Made by a program: the position numbers and the translations under genes
Notes under the pieces: generated by a model
What the model saw: the letters and a program-made list of their open reading frames with translations, nothing else
What the model was told of the DNA's origin: nothing
The model's database searches: none
In this document: positions 39,073 through 48,500 of the stretch, piece by piece
Layout: the number at the start of each line of letters is the position of its first letter
Numbering within the stretch: position 1 is the stretch's first letter
DNA from: Marinomonas polaris DSM 16579
GTDB lineage: Bacteria; Pseudomonadota; Gammaproteobacteria; Pseudomonadales; Marinomonadaceae
Assembly (NCBI RefSeq): GCF_900129155.1
Contig: NZ_FQVF01000007.1
Location: forward strand, 62,001-126,000
Direction: 5' to 3'
DNA: 64,000 nucleotides

Positions 39073-40182
39073 ATGAGCAAAATAAGAATATGGGCAAAAG
39101 TGGCACTGGTCGGTGTAATAACAGCTACTTTGGTTGCCTGTGGTGGATCTGAAGAAAAAGAAACCGCAAAGGTAGAGCAAAAAGTTGATGTCATTCATTG
39201 GAAAATGGTAACAACTTGGCCGAAAAATACGCCTGGAATGGGCACAGGTGCACAAGCGCTGGCAGATAATATCAAAGAAATGTCTAACGGCCGTTTGGAT
39301 ATTAAAGTCTATGCCGCAGGTGAACTTGTTCCAGCATTAGAGGTATTTGATGCGGTATCTCGTGGCACAGCGCAAATGGGCCACGGCACTGCGTATTACT
39401 GGAAAGGAAAAGTGCCAGCAGCGCAGTTTTTCTCTACGGTTCCTTTTGGTTTTAACGCGCAAGAATTTAACGCTTGGATTGCCTATGGCGGTGGTTTACA
39501 GCTGTGGGAAGAAATCTACGCTCCGTTTAACTTAATTCCTATGGTAGCTGGTAATGCTGGCGTGCAAATGGGCGGTTGGTTTAATAAAGAGATTAACTCG
39601 TTAGCCGATTTCCAAGGCTTGAAAATGCGTATGCCAGGGTTAGGTGGAGAAGTACTGAAAAAAGTCGGTGCATCGCCTATTACTTTACCTGCTAGCGAAG
39701 TTTTCACCGCGCTTCAAACTGGGACAATCGATGCTACAGAATGGGTTGGGCCTTATAACGACCTTGCGTTTGGTTTGTATAAAGCGGCGAAATATTATTA
39801 TTACCCAGGCTGGCATGAGCCAGGTTCTGCTGTTGAAGCTATCTTTAATAAAGACGCTTTTGAAGCCTTGCCAAAAGATTTAAAAGCCATTGTGCGCTCT
39901 GCGGTTCAACAAGCTAACTTAGACATGATCAACGAGTTTACTGCGCTTAATAATGCTGCGCTGCAAACCTTGGTAAATGAGCATCATGTGATTCTTAAGC
40001 CTTTCCCTCGAGACTTGTTGGAAGCACTTAAGAAAGCGTCTACTGAGACTCTAGAAGAAGTGGCTGCGAATGATCCTGAGAGTCAAAAAGTCTATGACTC
40101 TTTCAAAAGCTTTTTAGCACCTGTGAGTGAATGGCATGATATTTCTGAGCGCGCTTACATTAATGCACGCGCAGACGATTAA
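39073..40182 (+). CDS. TRAP transporter solute-binding lipoprotein, copy 2
   Basis: A 369-residue paralogue of the proteins at 37794 and 43667, nearly identical to them through the binding domain. The lipobox is TLVACGGS. The ligand region keeps FNKEINSLADFQGLKMRMPG and GTIDATEWVGPYND. The differences cluster at the signal peptide, in a short stretch after the helix-3 region (ASPITLPASEVF against AVTVNLPGSEMF in copy 1) and in the C-terminal helices, as expected for duplicates diverging in ligand range or regulation. It is a single gene with a strong terminator and no adjacent permease. Confidence 0.9.
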   Translation: MSKIRIWAKVALVGVITATLVACGGSEEKETAKVEQKVDVIHWKMVTTWPKNTPGMGTGAQALADNIKEMSNGRLDIKVYAAGELVPALEVFDAVSRGTAQMGHGTAYYWKGKVPAAQFFSTVPFGFNAQEFNAWIAYGGGLQLWEEIYAPFNLIPMVAGNAGVQMGGWFNKEINSLADFQGLKMRMPGLGGEVLKKVGASPITLPASEVFTALQTGTIDATEWVGPYNDLAFGLYKAAKYYYYPGWHEPGSAVEAIFNKDAFEALPKDLKAIVRSAVQQANLDMINEFTALNNAALQTLVNEHHVILKPFPRDLLEALKKASTETLEEVAANDPESQKVYDSFKSFLAPVSEWHDISERAYINARADD

Positions 40183-40222
40183 GCTTCTAAACGTTTCTGC
40201 TTGATAGTCGATTAGCACAGTT

Positions 40223-40258
40223 AAAAGCTCCGTTATTTTTGATAACGGAGCTTTTTTG
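40223..40258 (+). terminator. Terminator after binding-protein copy 2
   Basis: A perfect 14-bp stem (40223-40236 with 40242-40255) with a 5-base loop and trailing T run. It also separates copy 2 from the convergent lyase gene. Confidence 0.9.
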
Positions 40259-40269
40259 TATTTATGAAA

Positions 40270-41142
40270 TTAAATACTTAGTAATTTTGCTAATGTAGCT
40301 TTATCTTTCTCATTAGCAGCCGTCAGAGGTTTACGAGGCTCGCCGACTTGAAGGCCTTTTAACGCTAAACCTGCTTTAATTGTTTTAGGTAACCCGCCAG
40401 CAACAATAAAGCTTAGTACAGGCAGTTGACGGTAAAAACAGTCTTTCGCAGATTGAAGATCATTTGCTTTAATTAAGGTATAAAGCTCCTTTGGTAATGT
40501 CTCTAATAAATTTGGGGCTGCAGTACACCAACCACTAGCACCTGCACATAAAGCCTCTAGAGCTAATGGATTGCTACCATTGTAGAAAGGTAACTCTCCA
40601 GCTGATAATTGATGTATTTTGTGCATTCGCTGAATATCACCAGTACTTTCTTTTACCATGGTGATGTTAGGGATTTCCTTAAACATTTTGACAATTAATT
40701 CAGGCGACATATCTACACCACTGGTAGCCGGATTATTGTAAATCATAATAGGTAAGGACACTGTTGCCGCAATAGCTTCATAATAACCGAAGATTTCATC
40801 GTCTGTGAGTTTCCAGTACGACACAGGTATTACCATAATAGCATCGGCACCAATCTGAGCCGCAAAACGAGCTTTATTAATAGCTTGTTCAGTTGTTAGC
40901 TCTGAAATGCCAATGATCACTGGTACTCGGTTTGCCACAACTTGAACTGAATGCTGCGCTACCTTTTTCCATTCGGAAAAACTCAAATATGCGCTTTCAC
41001 CAGTGCTGCCTAGAGGAGCTATAGCGTCACAGCCATGCTGTAACAGTAGTTCTAAACTTTGTCCCAGTTTCTCTAAATCGGGTTGATTATTATCTGTAGT
41101 AAAAGGGGTAATTGGGTACGCGATAATGCCTGTTAGTTTCAT
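40270..41142 (-). CDS. DHDPS/N-acetylneuraminate-lyase family protein
   Basis: About 290 residues, a class I TIM-barrel lyase that typically splits or joins pyruvate with an aldehyde. Visible are GIIAYPITPFTTD, LGSTGESAYLS, the catalytic tyrosine in IMIYNNPATSG and the Schiff-base lysine in ITMVKESTGD. It is not the biosynthetic DapA by context: it is in an operon with a class II aldolase and is flanked by TRAP genes, so a catabolic role on a sugar acid or hydroxy-oxo-acid is more likely. The second ATG (41142) has AAGGAG at six bases and is preferred over the one at 41148. Confidence 0.83.
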   Translation of the reverse strand: MKLTGIIAYPITPFTTDNNQPDLEKLGQSLELLLQHGCDAIAPLGSTGESAYLSFSEWKKVAQHSVQVVANRVPVIIGISELTTEQAINKARFAAQIGADAIMVIPVSYWKLTDDEIFGYYEAIAATVSLPIMIYNNPATSGVDMSPELIVKMFKEIPNITMVKESTGDIQRMHKIHQLSAGELPFYNGSNPLALEALCAGASGWCTAAPNLLETLPKELYTLIKANDLQSAKDCFYRQLPVLSFIVAGGLPKTIKAGLALKGLQVGEPRKPLTAANEKDKATLAKLLSI

Positions 41143-41152
41143 TTTCATCTCC

Positions 41153-41932
41153 TTAGATGGATTCAGGGTGGGACTTCAGTACTTTTCTGGCGTAATACGC
41201 AAAGTTGACTTTGCTACGGCGGTCAGTCGTTAGCCAGTCATGGGCTTCTTTTGCTAATTCAGTCGGTAAAGGCTGAATCTGTCCTGCTGCCATTGCTAGT
41301 AGCTGTAATCGTGCTGCGCGCTCAATCATCAATGCGAGATTACAGGCTTCTTCAATGGTTTTACCTACAACTAGCTGACCATGATGGGCCAACAAAACGG
41401 CTCTTTTTTTACCCAGAGCATTTGAAATAATGATGCCTTCCTCATTACCAACAGGAACTCCTGGCCAATCACTTAAAAAGGCGCAGTCATCAAATAAACT
41501 GCAGGTATCCATTTGTGCAACCATCAGCGGAACTCTGAGCATAGACAGTGCAGCGACATGAGTTGGATGAGTGTGAATAATGCAATTCACTTCTGGGTGT
41601 TGTTGGTAAATCCAAGTGTGGAATCTATTGGCGGGGTTTGGCATTGCTTGTTGATCAACAGGTTCCAAATCCTGATTTACTTCCAGCAAATTGTCTGCGG
41701 TGATCTCATCGAATCCTAGTCCGAATTGTTGTGTGATAAATGTATTGCTGGATTCAGTACGGGCAGTGACCTGTCCGGCTAAACCAGCATCATGGCCGTG
41801 CTCATATAAAATACGACAAGTTAAAGCCAGTTTTTGTCTGTCGTTAAATTGCCCTTCGTTTACTAATAAATCCATTTGTTGTTGCGCATTAGCCATCAAT
41901 TGTTGTTTATCTAGGTGTGCTGTTTTCATCAT
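41153..41932 (-). CDS. Class II aldolase/adducin-family protein
   Basis: A 259-residue zinc-dependent enzyme of the fuculose-aldolase/adducin fold. Metal-binding histidines are in IIHTHPTHVAAL and LAHHGQLVVG, with the glutamate-type base region GHDAGLAGQVTART at the N-terminus. Members cleave or epimerise sugar phosphates or decarboxylate related acids; the substrate is unknown. It begins the two-gene operon with the DHDPS-family lyase (10 bases apart) and is divergent from the MocR regulator. AGGAG precedes the ATG by seven bases. Confidence 0.83.
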   Translation of the reverse strand: MMKTAHLDKQQLMANAQQQMDLLVNEGQFNDRQKLALTCRILYEHGHDAGLAGQVTARTESSNTFITQQFGLGFDEITADNLLEVNQDLEPVDQQAMPNPANRFHTWIYQQHPEVNCIIHTHPTHVAALSMLRVPLMVAQMDTCSLFDDCAFLSDWPGVPVGNEEGIIISNALGKKRAVLLAHHGQLVVGKTIEEACNLALMIERAARLQLLAMAAGQIQPLPTELAKEAHDWLTTDRRSKVNFAYYARKVLKSHPESI

Positions 41933-41975
41933 GTTTTAACTCCTAGTTCGTGCTTGAGTAGGCAGAATAAAACTA

Positions 41976-42024
41976 ATCTGGACCAGAAATAACATCCAGA
42001 TTTATAATTAGTAATGGTCCAGAT
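41976..42024. promoter_or_regulatory. Probable MocR operator in the divergent promoter
   Basis: A perfect inverted repeat ATCTGGACCA (41976-41985) and TGGTCCAGAT (42015-42024), with a further direct copy ATCCAGAT (41994-42001) placed 23 bases from the right arm. MocR-type regulators such as TauR use CTGGAC-type repeats. It sits between the aldolase operon and the MocR gene. Confidence 0.65.
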
Positions 42025-42036
42025 GGGGAGAGTATT

Positions 42037-43446
42037 ATGCTACGTCCATGGCAAACGCAGTTGTGGTTAGAGAATAGTGTTGGTGATACGACTCATGCTC
42101 GGTTGGTCAATAGACTTATAGAGGATATTTTAAATGGACGGCTGGAGTCTGGTGCACTTTTACCTGGCTCGCGATCATTAGCGGCTATATTGGGGTTAAA
42201 TCGTAAGACGGTTCAAGTGGCGTATGACGAGCTAATTGCGCAGGGCTGGCTGGTGGCTGAAGCAAAACGTGGAACCTTTGTTTCAACACGATTGCCTGAG
42301 CAACACTTGTCAGAACAGTATCAACATTTAGTTACACGTACCGCTACGGCAGACATTGAAGCCGTTCCTACTTCGTTAAGTTTGGACAGCCGAGCAAAAG
42401 TAGATAATGACGGCATTCCAGATGCTCGTCTTATTCCCTATGAGTTATTAGCGAGGGCGTATCGAAGGGCATTAATTGCTGCCAGTCGTAAGCAGTATTT
42501 GGGTTATGGTGATGCTCAGGGAACGATAGAATTACGTAGCGCCTTACAGAGAATGCTTGTTCAGGAGCGTTATTTACATTTGACGACTGCCCATATTTGT
42601 ACCGTTCGAGGTAGTCAGATGGCCATTTACTTGGCATCCCGTATCATCAAGCCATCTGATGGTGTAATGATATTTGAGGAGCTTACTTACGCTCCTGCGT
42701 TGGCTGCTTTTGAAGCGGCAGGTTTCACTATATTACGCTGCAGAACAGACAGTAAAGGCCTTGATGTTTTACATCTACAGCAATTATTGACCAATCACAA
42801 AGTGGCGGCTATCTACACTACCCCTCATCATCATTATCCCACTACCGTCACAATGGTGATGGAACGGCGTTTATTGTTACTGCAGTTATCAATTCGTTAT
42901 GGCTTTTACATAGTGGAAGATGATTATGATCATGAATTTCATTTTGATAGCCGACCCATACCGCCATTAGCGAGTTTGCCAGGTGCGGAACGGGTGCTGC
43001 ATATAGGTTCGTTATCTAAAGTATTTGCCCCAGGGCTTAGAGTTGGGTATTTAGTGGCGAATCCTGAATTAATAAAACAAGCCGTGCAGGAGATTTTAAT
43101 GATTGATAGACAAGGTAATACGTTAACAGAGCTTGCCTTGGCTGAATTATTAGAATCAGGTGAAGTAAAACGCCATATTCGGAAATGTAAAAAACTTTAT
43201 AAAGCCCGTCGTGATCACTGTATTACTGAGCTAAATCGGCTGTTTGGTGACAGGGTTAGTTTCCATGTTCCTGCAGGAGGCTTAGCTTTTTGGCTGAATT
43301 TAGGGGACTCATCACAGTTGGATCTTACTGATTTAGCTTTAAATCCATATTTCTTTATTCATAAACAGAATGGTTATCTTAGATTCGGTTTTGGCGCATT
43401 AACTGAGCGGGAAGCTACAGATGCGCTGACTAGCCTGAAGTTTTAA
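42037..43446 (+). CDS. MocR-family (GntR + aminotransferase) regulator
   Basis: A 469-residue regulator. The GntR winged helix (about 15-85) reads LIEDILNGRLESGALLPGSRSLAAILGLNRKTVQVAYDELIAQGWL in outline. A full fold type I aminotransferase domain follows, with the intact PLP signature VEDDYDHEFHF and the lysine motif IGSLSKVFAPGLRVGYLV, so PLP binding is expected, unlike the variant at 26867. It is divergent from the class II aldolase/lyase operon, with CTGGAC repeats between them, and probably activates that operon in response to an amino or oxo compound. A GGGGAG ribosome site precedes the ATG. Confidence 0.88.
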   Translation: MLRPWQTQLWLENSVGDTTHARLVNRLIEDILNGRLESGALLPGSRSLAAILGLNRKTVQVAYDELIAQGWLVAEAKRGTFVSTRLPEQHLSEQYQHLVTRTATADIEAVPTSLSLDSRAKVDNDGIPDARLIPYELLARAYRRALIAASRKQYLGYGDAQGTIELRSALQRMLVQERYLHLTTAHICTVRGSQMAIYLASRIIKPSDGVMIFEELTYAPALAAFEAAGFTILRCRTDSKGLDVLHLQQLLTNHKVAAIYTTPHHHYPTTVTMVMERRLLLLQLSIRYGFYIVEDDYDHEFHFDSRPIPPLASLPGAERVLHIGSLSKVFAPGLRVGYLVANPELIKQAVQEILMIDRQGNTLTELALAELLESGEVKRHIRKCKKLYKARRDHCITELNRLFGDRVSFHVPAGGLAFWLNLGDSSQLDLTDLALNPYFFIHKQNGYLRFGFGALTEREATDALTSLKF

Positions 43447-43666
43447 GTTTATTTGCTTATAGGGCGTTAATTGTTCGACTAATAAATACTACTTAAAAAT
43501 AAAACCAAAAAAGCCTTGAGCCTTGATATTGCAATTTATACTATCAAAAACACTTAGTGCATAAGCTATGGCTATAGAGTTGGTTGTCGACTCGCCTTTG
43601 CTTGGTTTGTAGCATCAAGCAAAGCTTTTATAAAAATAAAGTCATTCAGTCTTTTAGGGATAAACA

Positions 43667-44776
43667 ATGAGAACAATAAAAATGTGGGGAAAACTGGCAT
43701 TGGTCGGTTTGACGGCGGCAAGCTTGGTGGCTTGTGGTGGATCAGAAGAGAAAGCAACGGCAAAGGTTGAGAAAGCGGCGGATGTCATTCATTGGAAGAT
43801 GGTCACAACATGGCCGAAAAACTTTCCTGGTTTAGGTACGGCGGCAGAACATCTAGCGGAAAATATTACCGCAATGTCGAATGGGCGTTTAGTGGTAAAA
43901 GTGTACGCTGCAGGCGAACTAGTACCCGCGTTGGAAGTGTTTGATGCGGTATCACGTGGCACTGCTCAAGTAGGTCATGGTGGTGCTTTCTACTGGAAAG
44001 GCAAAGCTCCAGCGGCACAGTTTTTCTCCGCCGTACCGTTTGGCTTTACCGCACAGGAAATGAACTCATGGCTCCACTATGGTGGCGGCCTGAAATTGTG
44101 GGAAGAGACTTACGCACCTTTTAATCTTATTCCGATGGCAGCAGGTAATACTGGGGTACAGATGGGAGGTTGGTTCAATAAAGAGATCAACTCCCTTGCG
44201 GACTTCCAAGGCCTAAAAATGCGTCTTCCTGGCTTAGGTGGTGAAGTGTTGAAAAAGGTCGGTGGTACGCCTGTTAACTTGCCAGGCAGTGAAATCTTCA
44301 CCGCACTTCAAACCGGTACCATTGATGCGACAGAATGGGTTGGTCCATACAATGACCTAGCATTTGGTTTGTACAAAGCTGCCAAATTCTACTACTACCC
44401 AGGTTGGCATGAGCCGGGTTCAACCATGGAAGCAATCTACAATAAAGAAGCGTTTGAAGCCTTGCCAAACGATCTTCAGCTGATTGTTCGAGCAGCAACT
44501 CGCCAAGTGAATGCTGATATGTTGGATGAATTTACCGCACGTAACAACGCCGCGTTAGAAACCTTAGTAAATGAGCATCACGTGGTTTTGAAACCATTTC
44601 CAAAAGAAGTCTTGGTAGCATTGAAAAAAGCTTCCACTGAAACGCTAGATGAAGTCGCTGCGGCAGATCCAATGAGCCAAAAGGTCTATAACTCATTTAA
44701 AGAGTTCAATACTAAAGTTAGAGCGTGGCATGAAATCTCTGAGCGGGCTTTTATTAATGCTCGTGAACTTGAGTAA
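43667..44776 (+). CDS. TRAP transporter solute-binding lipoprotein, copy 3
   Basis: The third 369-residue paralogue. The lipobox is SLVACGGS. It keeps VTTWPKNFPGLGTAAEHLA, GELVPALEVFDAVSRGTAQVGHGG, FNKEINSLADFQGLKMRLPG (M to L change against copies 1 and 2) and GTIDATEWVGPYND. It is separated from copy 2 by the lyase, aldolase and MocR genes, as if these had been inserted into a tandem array or the copy had moved. It has its own terminator and no membrane subunit next to it. The likely partner is the dctQM pair at 50963-52887. Confidence 0.9.
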   Translation: MRTIKMWGKLALVGLTAASLVACGGSEEKATAKVEKAADVIHWKMVTTWPKNFPGLGTAAEHLAENITAMSNGRLVVKVYAAGELVPALEVFDAVSRGTAQVGHGGAFYWKGKAPAAQFFSAVPFGFTAQEMNSWLHYGGGLKLWEETYAPFNLIPMAAGNTGVQMGGWFNKEINSLADFQGLKMRLPGLGGEVLKKVGGTPVNLPGSEIFTALQTGTIDATEWVGPYNDLAFGLYKAAKFYYYPGWHEPGSTMEAIYNKEAFEALPNDLQLIVRAATRQVNADMLDEFTARNNAALETLVNEHHVVLKPFPKEVLVALKKASTETLDEVAAADPMSQKVYNSFKEFNTKVRAWHEISERAFINARELE

Positions 44777-44805
44777 GACTTAATTTAGTAGAGTAATAGA
44801 TAAAA

Positions 44806-44838
44806 AAAAGTCCTTCTTGTTATCAAGAAGGACTTTTT
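44806..44838. terminator. Bidirectional terminator between copy 3 and the put operon
   Basis: A perfect 14-bp stem (AAAAGTCCTTCTTG and its complement) with a 4-base loop, between convergent genes and flanked by A and T runs. Confidence 0.88.
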
Positions 44839-44868
44839 CATTTTATATGTATTCTGTCAGAGCGAGTA

Positions 44869-45552
44869 TTAGTCGTTCATGCTGCCCAATTCAAGCAGTG
44901 TCGCGTTGCCGCCGATTGCGGTTGTGTTGTTAGACACAGTGCGTTCAGTGACAAAGCGCAGCACGTAATGCGGTTTGGCAATGACACTTAAATTTTCCGC
45001 ATCGGTTTCTTCAACCAATTGGCAGATTAGGCCGCCTTTCGCTGCAAGACGTTGGCTAAGCTGCTGCGCTTGCATAGGGTCGCAAAGCGTTGCGATACCA
45101 GCTAGGTGATTGGCTTCGATCAAAGAATCTTGCGCTGATTCTGCAATGTTCTGCACGACACCTTCAGCCACGAATGGAGAGATCATATCCATGATTTCTT
45201 GGCCTATTGGACCAACAGTAATCACTGGGTTACCAGCAATAAGCGCAGCAAATATTTGGCCTACTAAACCGACTTTTGCCTTATCGCCTTCGATAAAAGA
45301 CATGCAAAGAAACACGCCACGGCCTTGGTTTGATAGCTCATTACGTTCGCCAGTTGGCCCAGGCATGACGCGTGTTTCTGCAATAGATTGCTTAGCATTA
45401 TTGATTTGCCAAGCAGCCATTTTTCTCTGTTCGTTAGGGAAGGCGTTAAGGGCTTTCTGCAGTTTTTCTGCACGACCGTTTACGCCAAGCTTGTCCCATG
45501 CTTCGAAGACTTTTTGAGCGACCTGAATTTGGATAGGTTGTACGATTGTCAT
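44869..45552 (-). CDS. Stand-alone PutA C-terminal (ALDH-superfamily) domain protein
   Basis: A 227-residue protein without its own catalytic cysteine or a complete ALDH domain. It matches the extra C-terminal domain of long (type B/C) PutA proteins. Its end, ERTVSNNTTAIGGNATLL, corresponds to the conserved C-terminal motif of those enzymes, which helps cover the aldehyde dehydrogenase site in the fused forms. Here it is encoded 14 bases after putA, with its own GGGGAG ribosome site. It probably binds PutA to rebuild the long form; this is inferred from position and sequence. It is often annotated simply as a P5C dehydrogenase. Confidence 0.78.
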   Translation of the reverse strand: MTIVQPIQIQVAQKVFEAWDKLGVNGRAEKLQKALNAFPNEQRKMAAWQINNAKQSIAETRVMPGPTGERNELSNQGRGVFLCMSFIEGDKAKVGLVGQIFAALIAGNPVITVGPIGQEIMDMISPFVAEGVVQNIAESAQDSLIEANHLAGIATLCDPMQAQQLSQRLAAKGGLICQLVEETDAENLSVIAKPHYVLRFVTERTVSNNTTAIGGNATLLELGSMND

Positions 45553-45566
45553 AGTAATGTCTCCCC

Positions 45567-48500
45567 TTAAAGGTCTTGCTCAATAGCGAAGCGTTGAAGG
45601 TAATGTGGACCGCCAGCTTTTGGCCCTGTGCCGGATAAACCTTGTCCGCCGAAAGGCTGAACACCAACTACCGCACCGACTTGGTCGCGGTTAATGTAAA
45701 GGTTACCAACACGAGCGCGACTAGCAATGCGTGCACAAGTGGTTTCGTTACGGCTGTGAACACCCATAGTCAAACCAAAGCCTGAGTTATTGATAGTATC
45801 GATGATCTTATCTAAGTCGCGTGCTTTGTAGCGTACAACGTGAAGGATAGGACCAAATTTTTCATCCGTTAGCTGATCAATACTGGCAATTTCAAACGCT
45901 GTTGGCGCTACGAAGGTACCGTTTTTAGCGAAATCTGGTAGCTCCGTTTGGGCGATCAATTTGCTTTCCGCTTTCATGTATTCGATATGATCTAGCAGCA
46001 TTTTCTGTGCTTTTTTATCGATAACCGGACCCACATCTGTGCTGTGTAGATAAGGCAAGCCAACGCTTTGTTCAGCCATGGCACCTTTGATCATCGGAAT
46101 AACACGATCTGCAATATCGGCTTGTACGAACAATACACGCAATGCAGAACAACGTTGTCCAGCAGACGCAAACGCTGAGCGTACCGCATCGCGAACTACT
46201 TGCTCAGGCAAAGAAGTTGAATCAACCAACATAGCGTTTTGACCGCCTGTTTCCGCAATCACTGGCACTGGCGCAACGCCACGAGCCGCAAGGGTACGGT
46301 TGATCAATTGTGCTGTACCAGTGGAACCTGTGAAGGCAAGACCGGCAATACGTTTGTCGCTAGTAAGTGGAGCACCAACTGTCGCGCCGTCACCTGGTAA
46401 CAAGTGAAGTACGTCAGTTGGAACGCCTGCTTGGTGTAGCATTTCAATGGCGCGGAATGCGATTAGGCTTGTTTGCTCAGCCGGTTTCGCAACCACTGTG
46501 TTACCAACTACAAGAGCGGCAACCACTTGGCCTGTAAAGATTGCCAATGGGAAGTTCCACGGGCTGATACAAGTGAACACACCGCGGCCGTTTAGCTTGG
46601 CTTGTTTTTCTTGACCTAAGAAATCTGTGTAGCTGGTTGGATTGGCAAAGTGGCTACGAGCTTGTTGAGCATAGTAGCGACAGAAATCAACGGCTTCACG
46701 TACTTCGTCGATGCTGTCTTGAATGGTTTTACCTGCTTCACGGTGGCAAAGTGCCATCAATTCTGCGTAGTTTTCTTCCATCAAGTCAGCCATTTTATCT
46801 AGACAGTCAGCACGTTCAGTCGCTGGACGTGCTGACCATGCAGGGAAAGCGGCTTCGGCAAGGTCAATTGCCTTGGTAACGGTCGCTGTGTCTGCCCAGT
46901 CGATTTGACCTGCAGTTTGGCTGTGGTCGTAAGGGCTTTCAATAGAATGTGTTTGACCTGTTGCGACTTTCTCACCACCAACGATAGGGAAGGCACGCCA
47001 TTGGGTGTCTTGTCCCATGAAAGTATCGATTTTCGCTTTGAAAGGCGTCCATTCAGAATCAATCTCGATGTTCGGACCGAATGAGTTCTTACGGTCGTCA
47101 AATAAACCAGAAGGCAAGCTGATATGCGGGTTCGCTAGAGTTTTACGACTTTCTAGCGTAGTAACTGGATGACCTATCAACTCAGAAATCGGGTAACTAG
47201 CATCGATTAATCGGTGAACGAATGAGCTGTTGGCACCGTTTTCTAGCAGACGACGAACCAAGTATGGAAGCAAGTCTTTATGGCTACCGACTGGCGCGTA
47301 AATACGTACACAGATGTCGCTGTCTTTGATCAAGCGGTTGTAAAGTGCGTCGCCCATACCGTGTAGACGTTGGAATTCAAATTCTTGTGTTGTCGCGCCT
47401 AATTGCTTAGCTAAACAGCTAATCGTCGCGATAGTGTGTGCGTTATGGCTCGCAAACTGCGGGAAGATATTCGCACGAGTGTGTTCGCTCAATAAGAAGT
47501 GAGCGCAAGCCAAATAAGAAACGTCTGTTGACTCTTTACGAGTGTAAACTGGGTAACCACTGATGCCGCGTTGTTGGCACATCTTGATTTCAGAATCCCA
47601 GTAGGCGCCTTTCACAAGACGCACAGGGATGCGATCGCCTTGTTCTTTAGATAGTGCAGCCAACCAAACTAAAACCGGCAGAGCGCGTTTTGAGTAAGCC
47701 TGAACCACAAGGCCAAATAAACCCCAGCCTTTAGTAGATTCGTCGCGGTAAAGTTTTTCAAACAAATGCAAAGAAAGCTCTAAACGATCTGCTTCTTCTG
47801 CATCGATGGTGATACCGACGTTCAACGAGCGTGCCTTGATGATCAAACCTTTAACGCTGTCGAAAAGCTCTGTCATCACGCGGTCTTCACAACCGACTTC
47901 ATAACGTGGGTGAAGAGCTGACAGTTTGATAGAGATTGTTGGGCGGTGACCCTTGCTGTAGGTGTCTTTGCCTACAGATTCAACCGCTTGCATGTAAGAT
48001 TTTAGGTATTTGTCAGCATCGGCAGCAGTCAATGCCGCTTCACCCAACATGTCAAAAGAGTAAGTGTAACCTTTGTCACGGTAGCCTTTACCACGAGACA
48101 AAGCTTCTTCAATGCTGCGGCCTAGAACAAACTGGTGTCCCATAATTTTCATCGCTTGGTTCATCGCTTTACGAATCACCGGCTCAGAAACACGGTTTAC
48201 CATGCGGTTTACCAAGTTAGCTGGCGTACCGTCTTTTTTCTCGTCCATAGTGACGATTTTACCCGTCAACAATAAGCCCCAAGTAGAAGCGTTAACGAAG
48301 AAAGAGTCTGAGTTTTTAGCGTGAGATGCCCAATCGGCAACGCTCAAACGGTCCTTGATGAAAGCATCTGCCGTTTCTTTATCTGGCACGCGCATTAGCG
48401 CTTCTGCCAAACACATCAGCAAAATGCCTTCTTTGGTGTCTAAGCTATATTCCAGTAGCAAAGCGTCGATCATTGACATGCTATCGTCGTCTTTGCGGAC

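Noticed and set aside
40270..41142. Calling the lyase biosynthetic DapA
   Set aside because: It is in an operon with a class II aldolase under a MocR regulator and next to TRAP genes, with no lysine-pathway neighbours.
43581..43595. Possible sigma-54 promoter before TRAP copy 3
   Set aside because: GG and GC are correctly spaced, but the -24 element lacks C-A and the -12 element reads TCGCC, so it is too weak.
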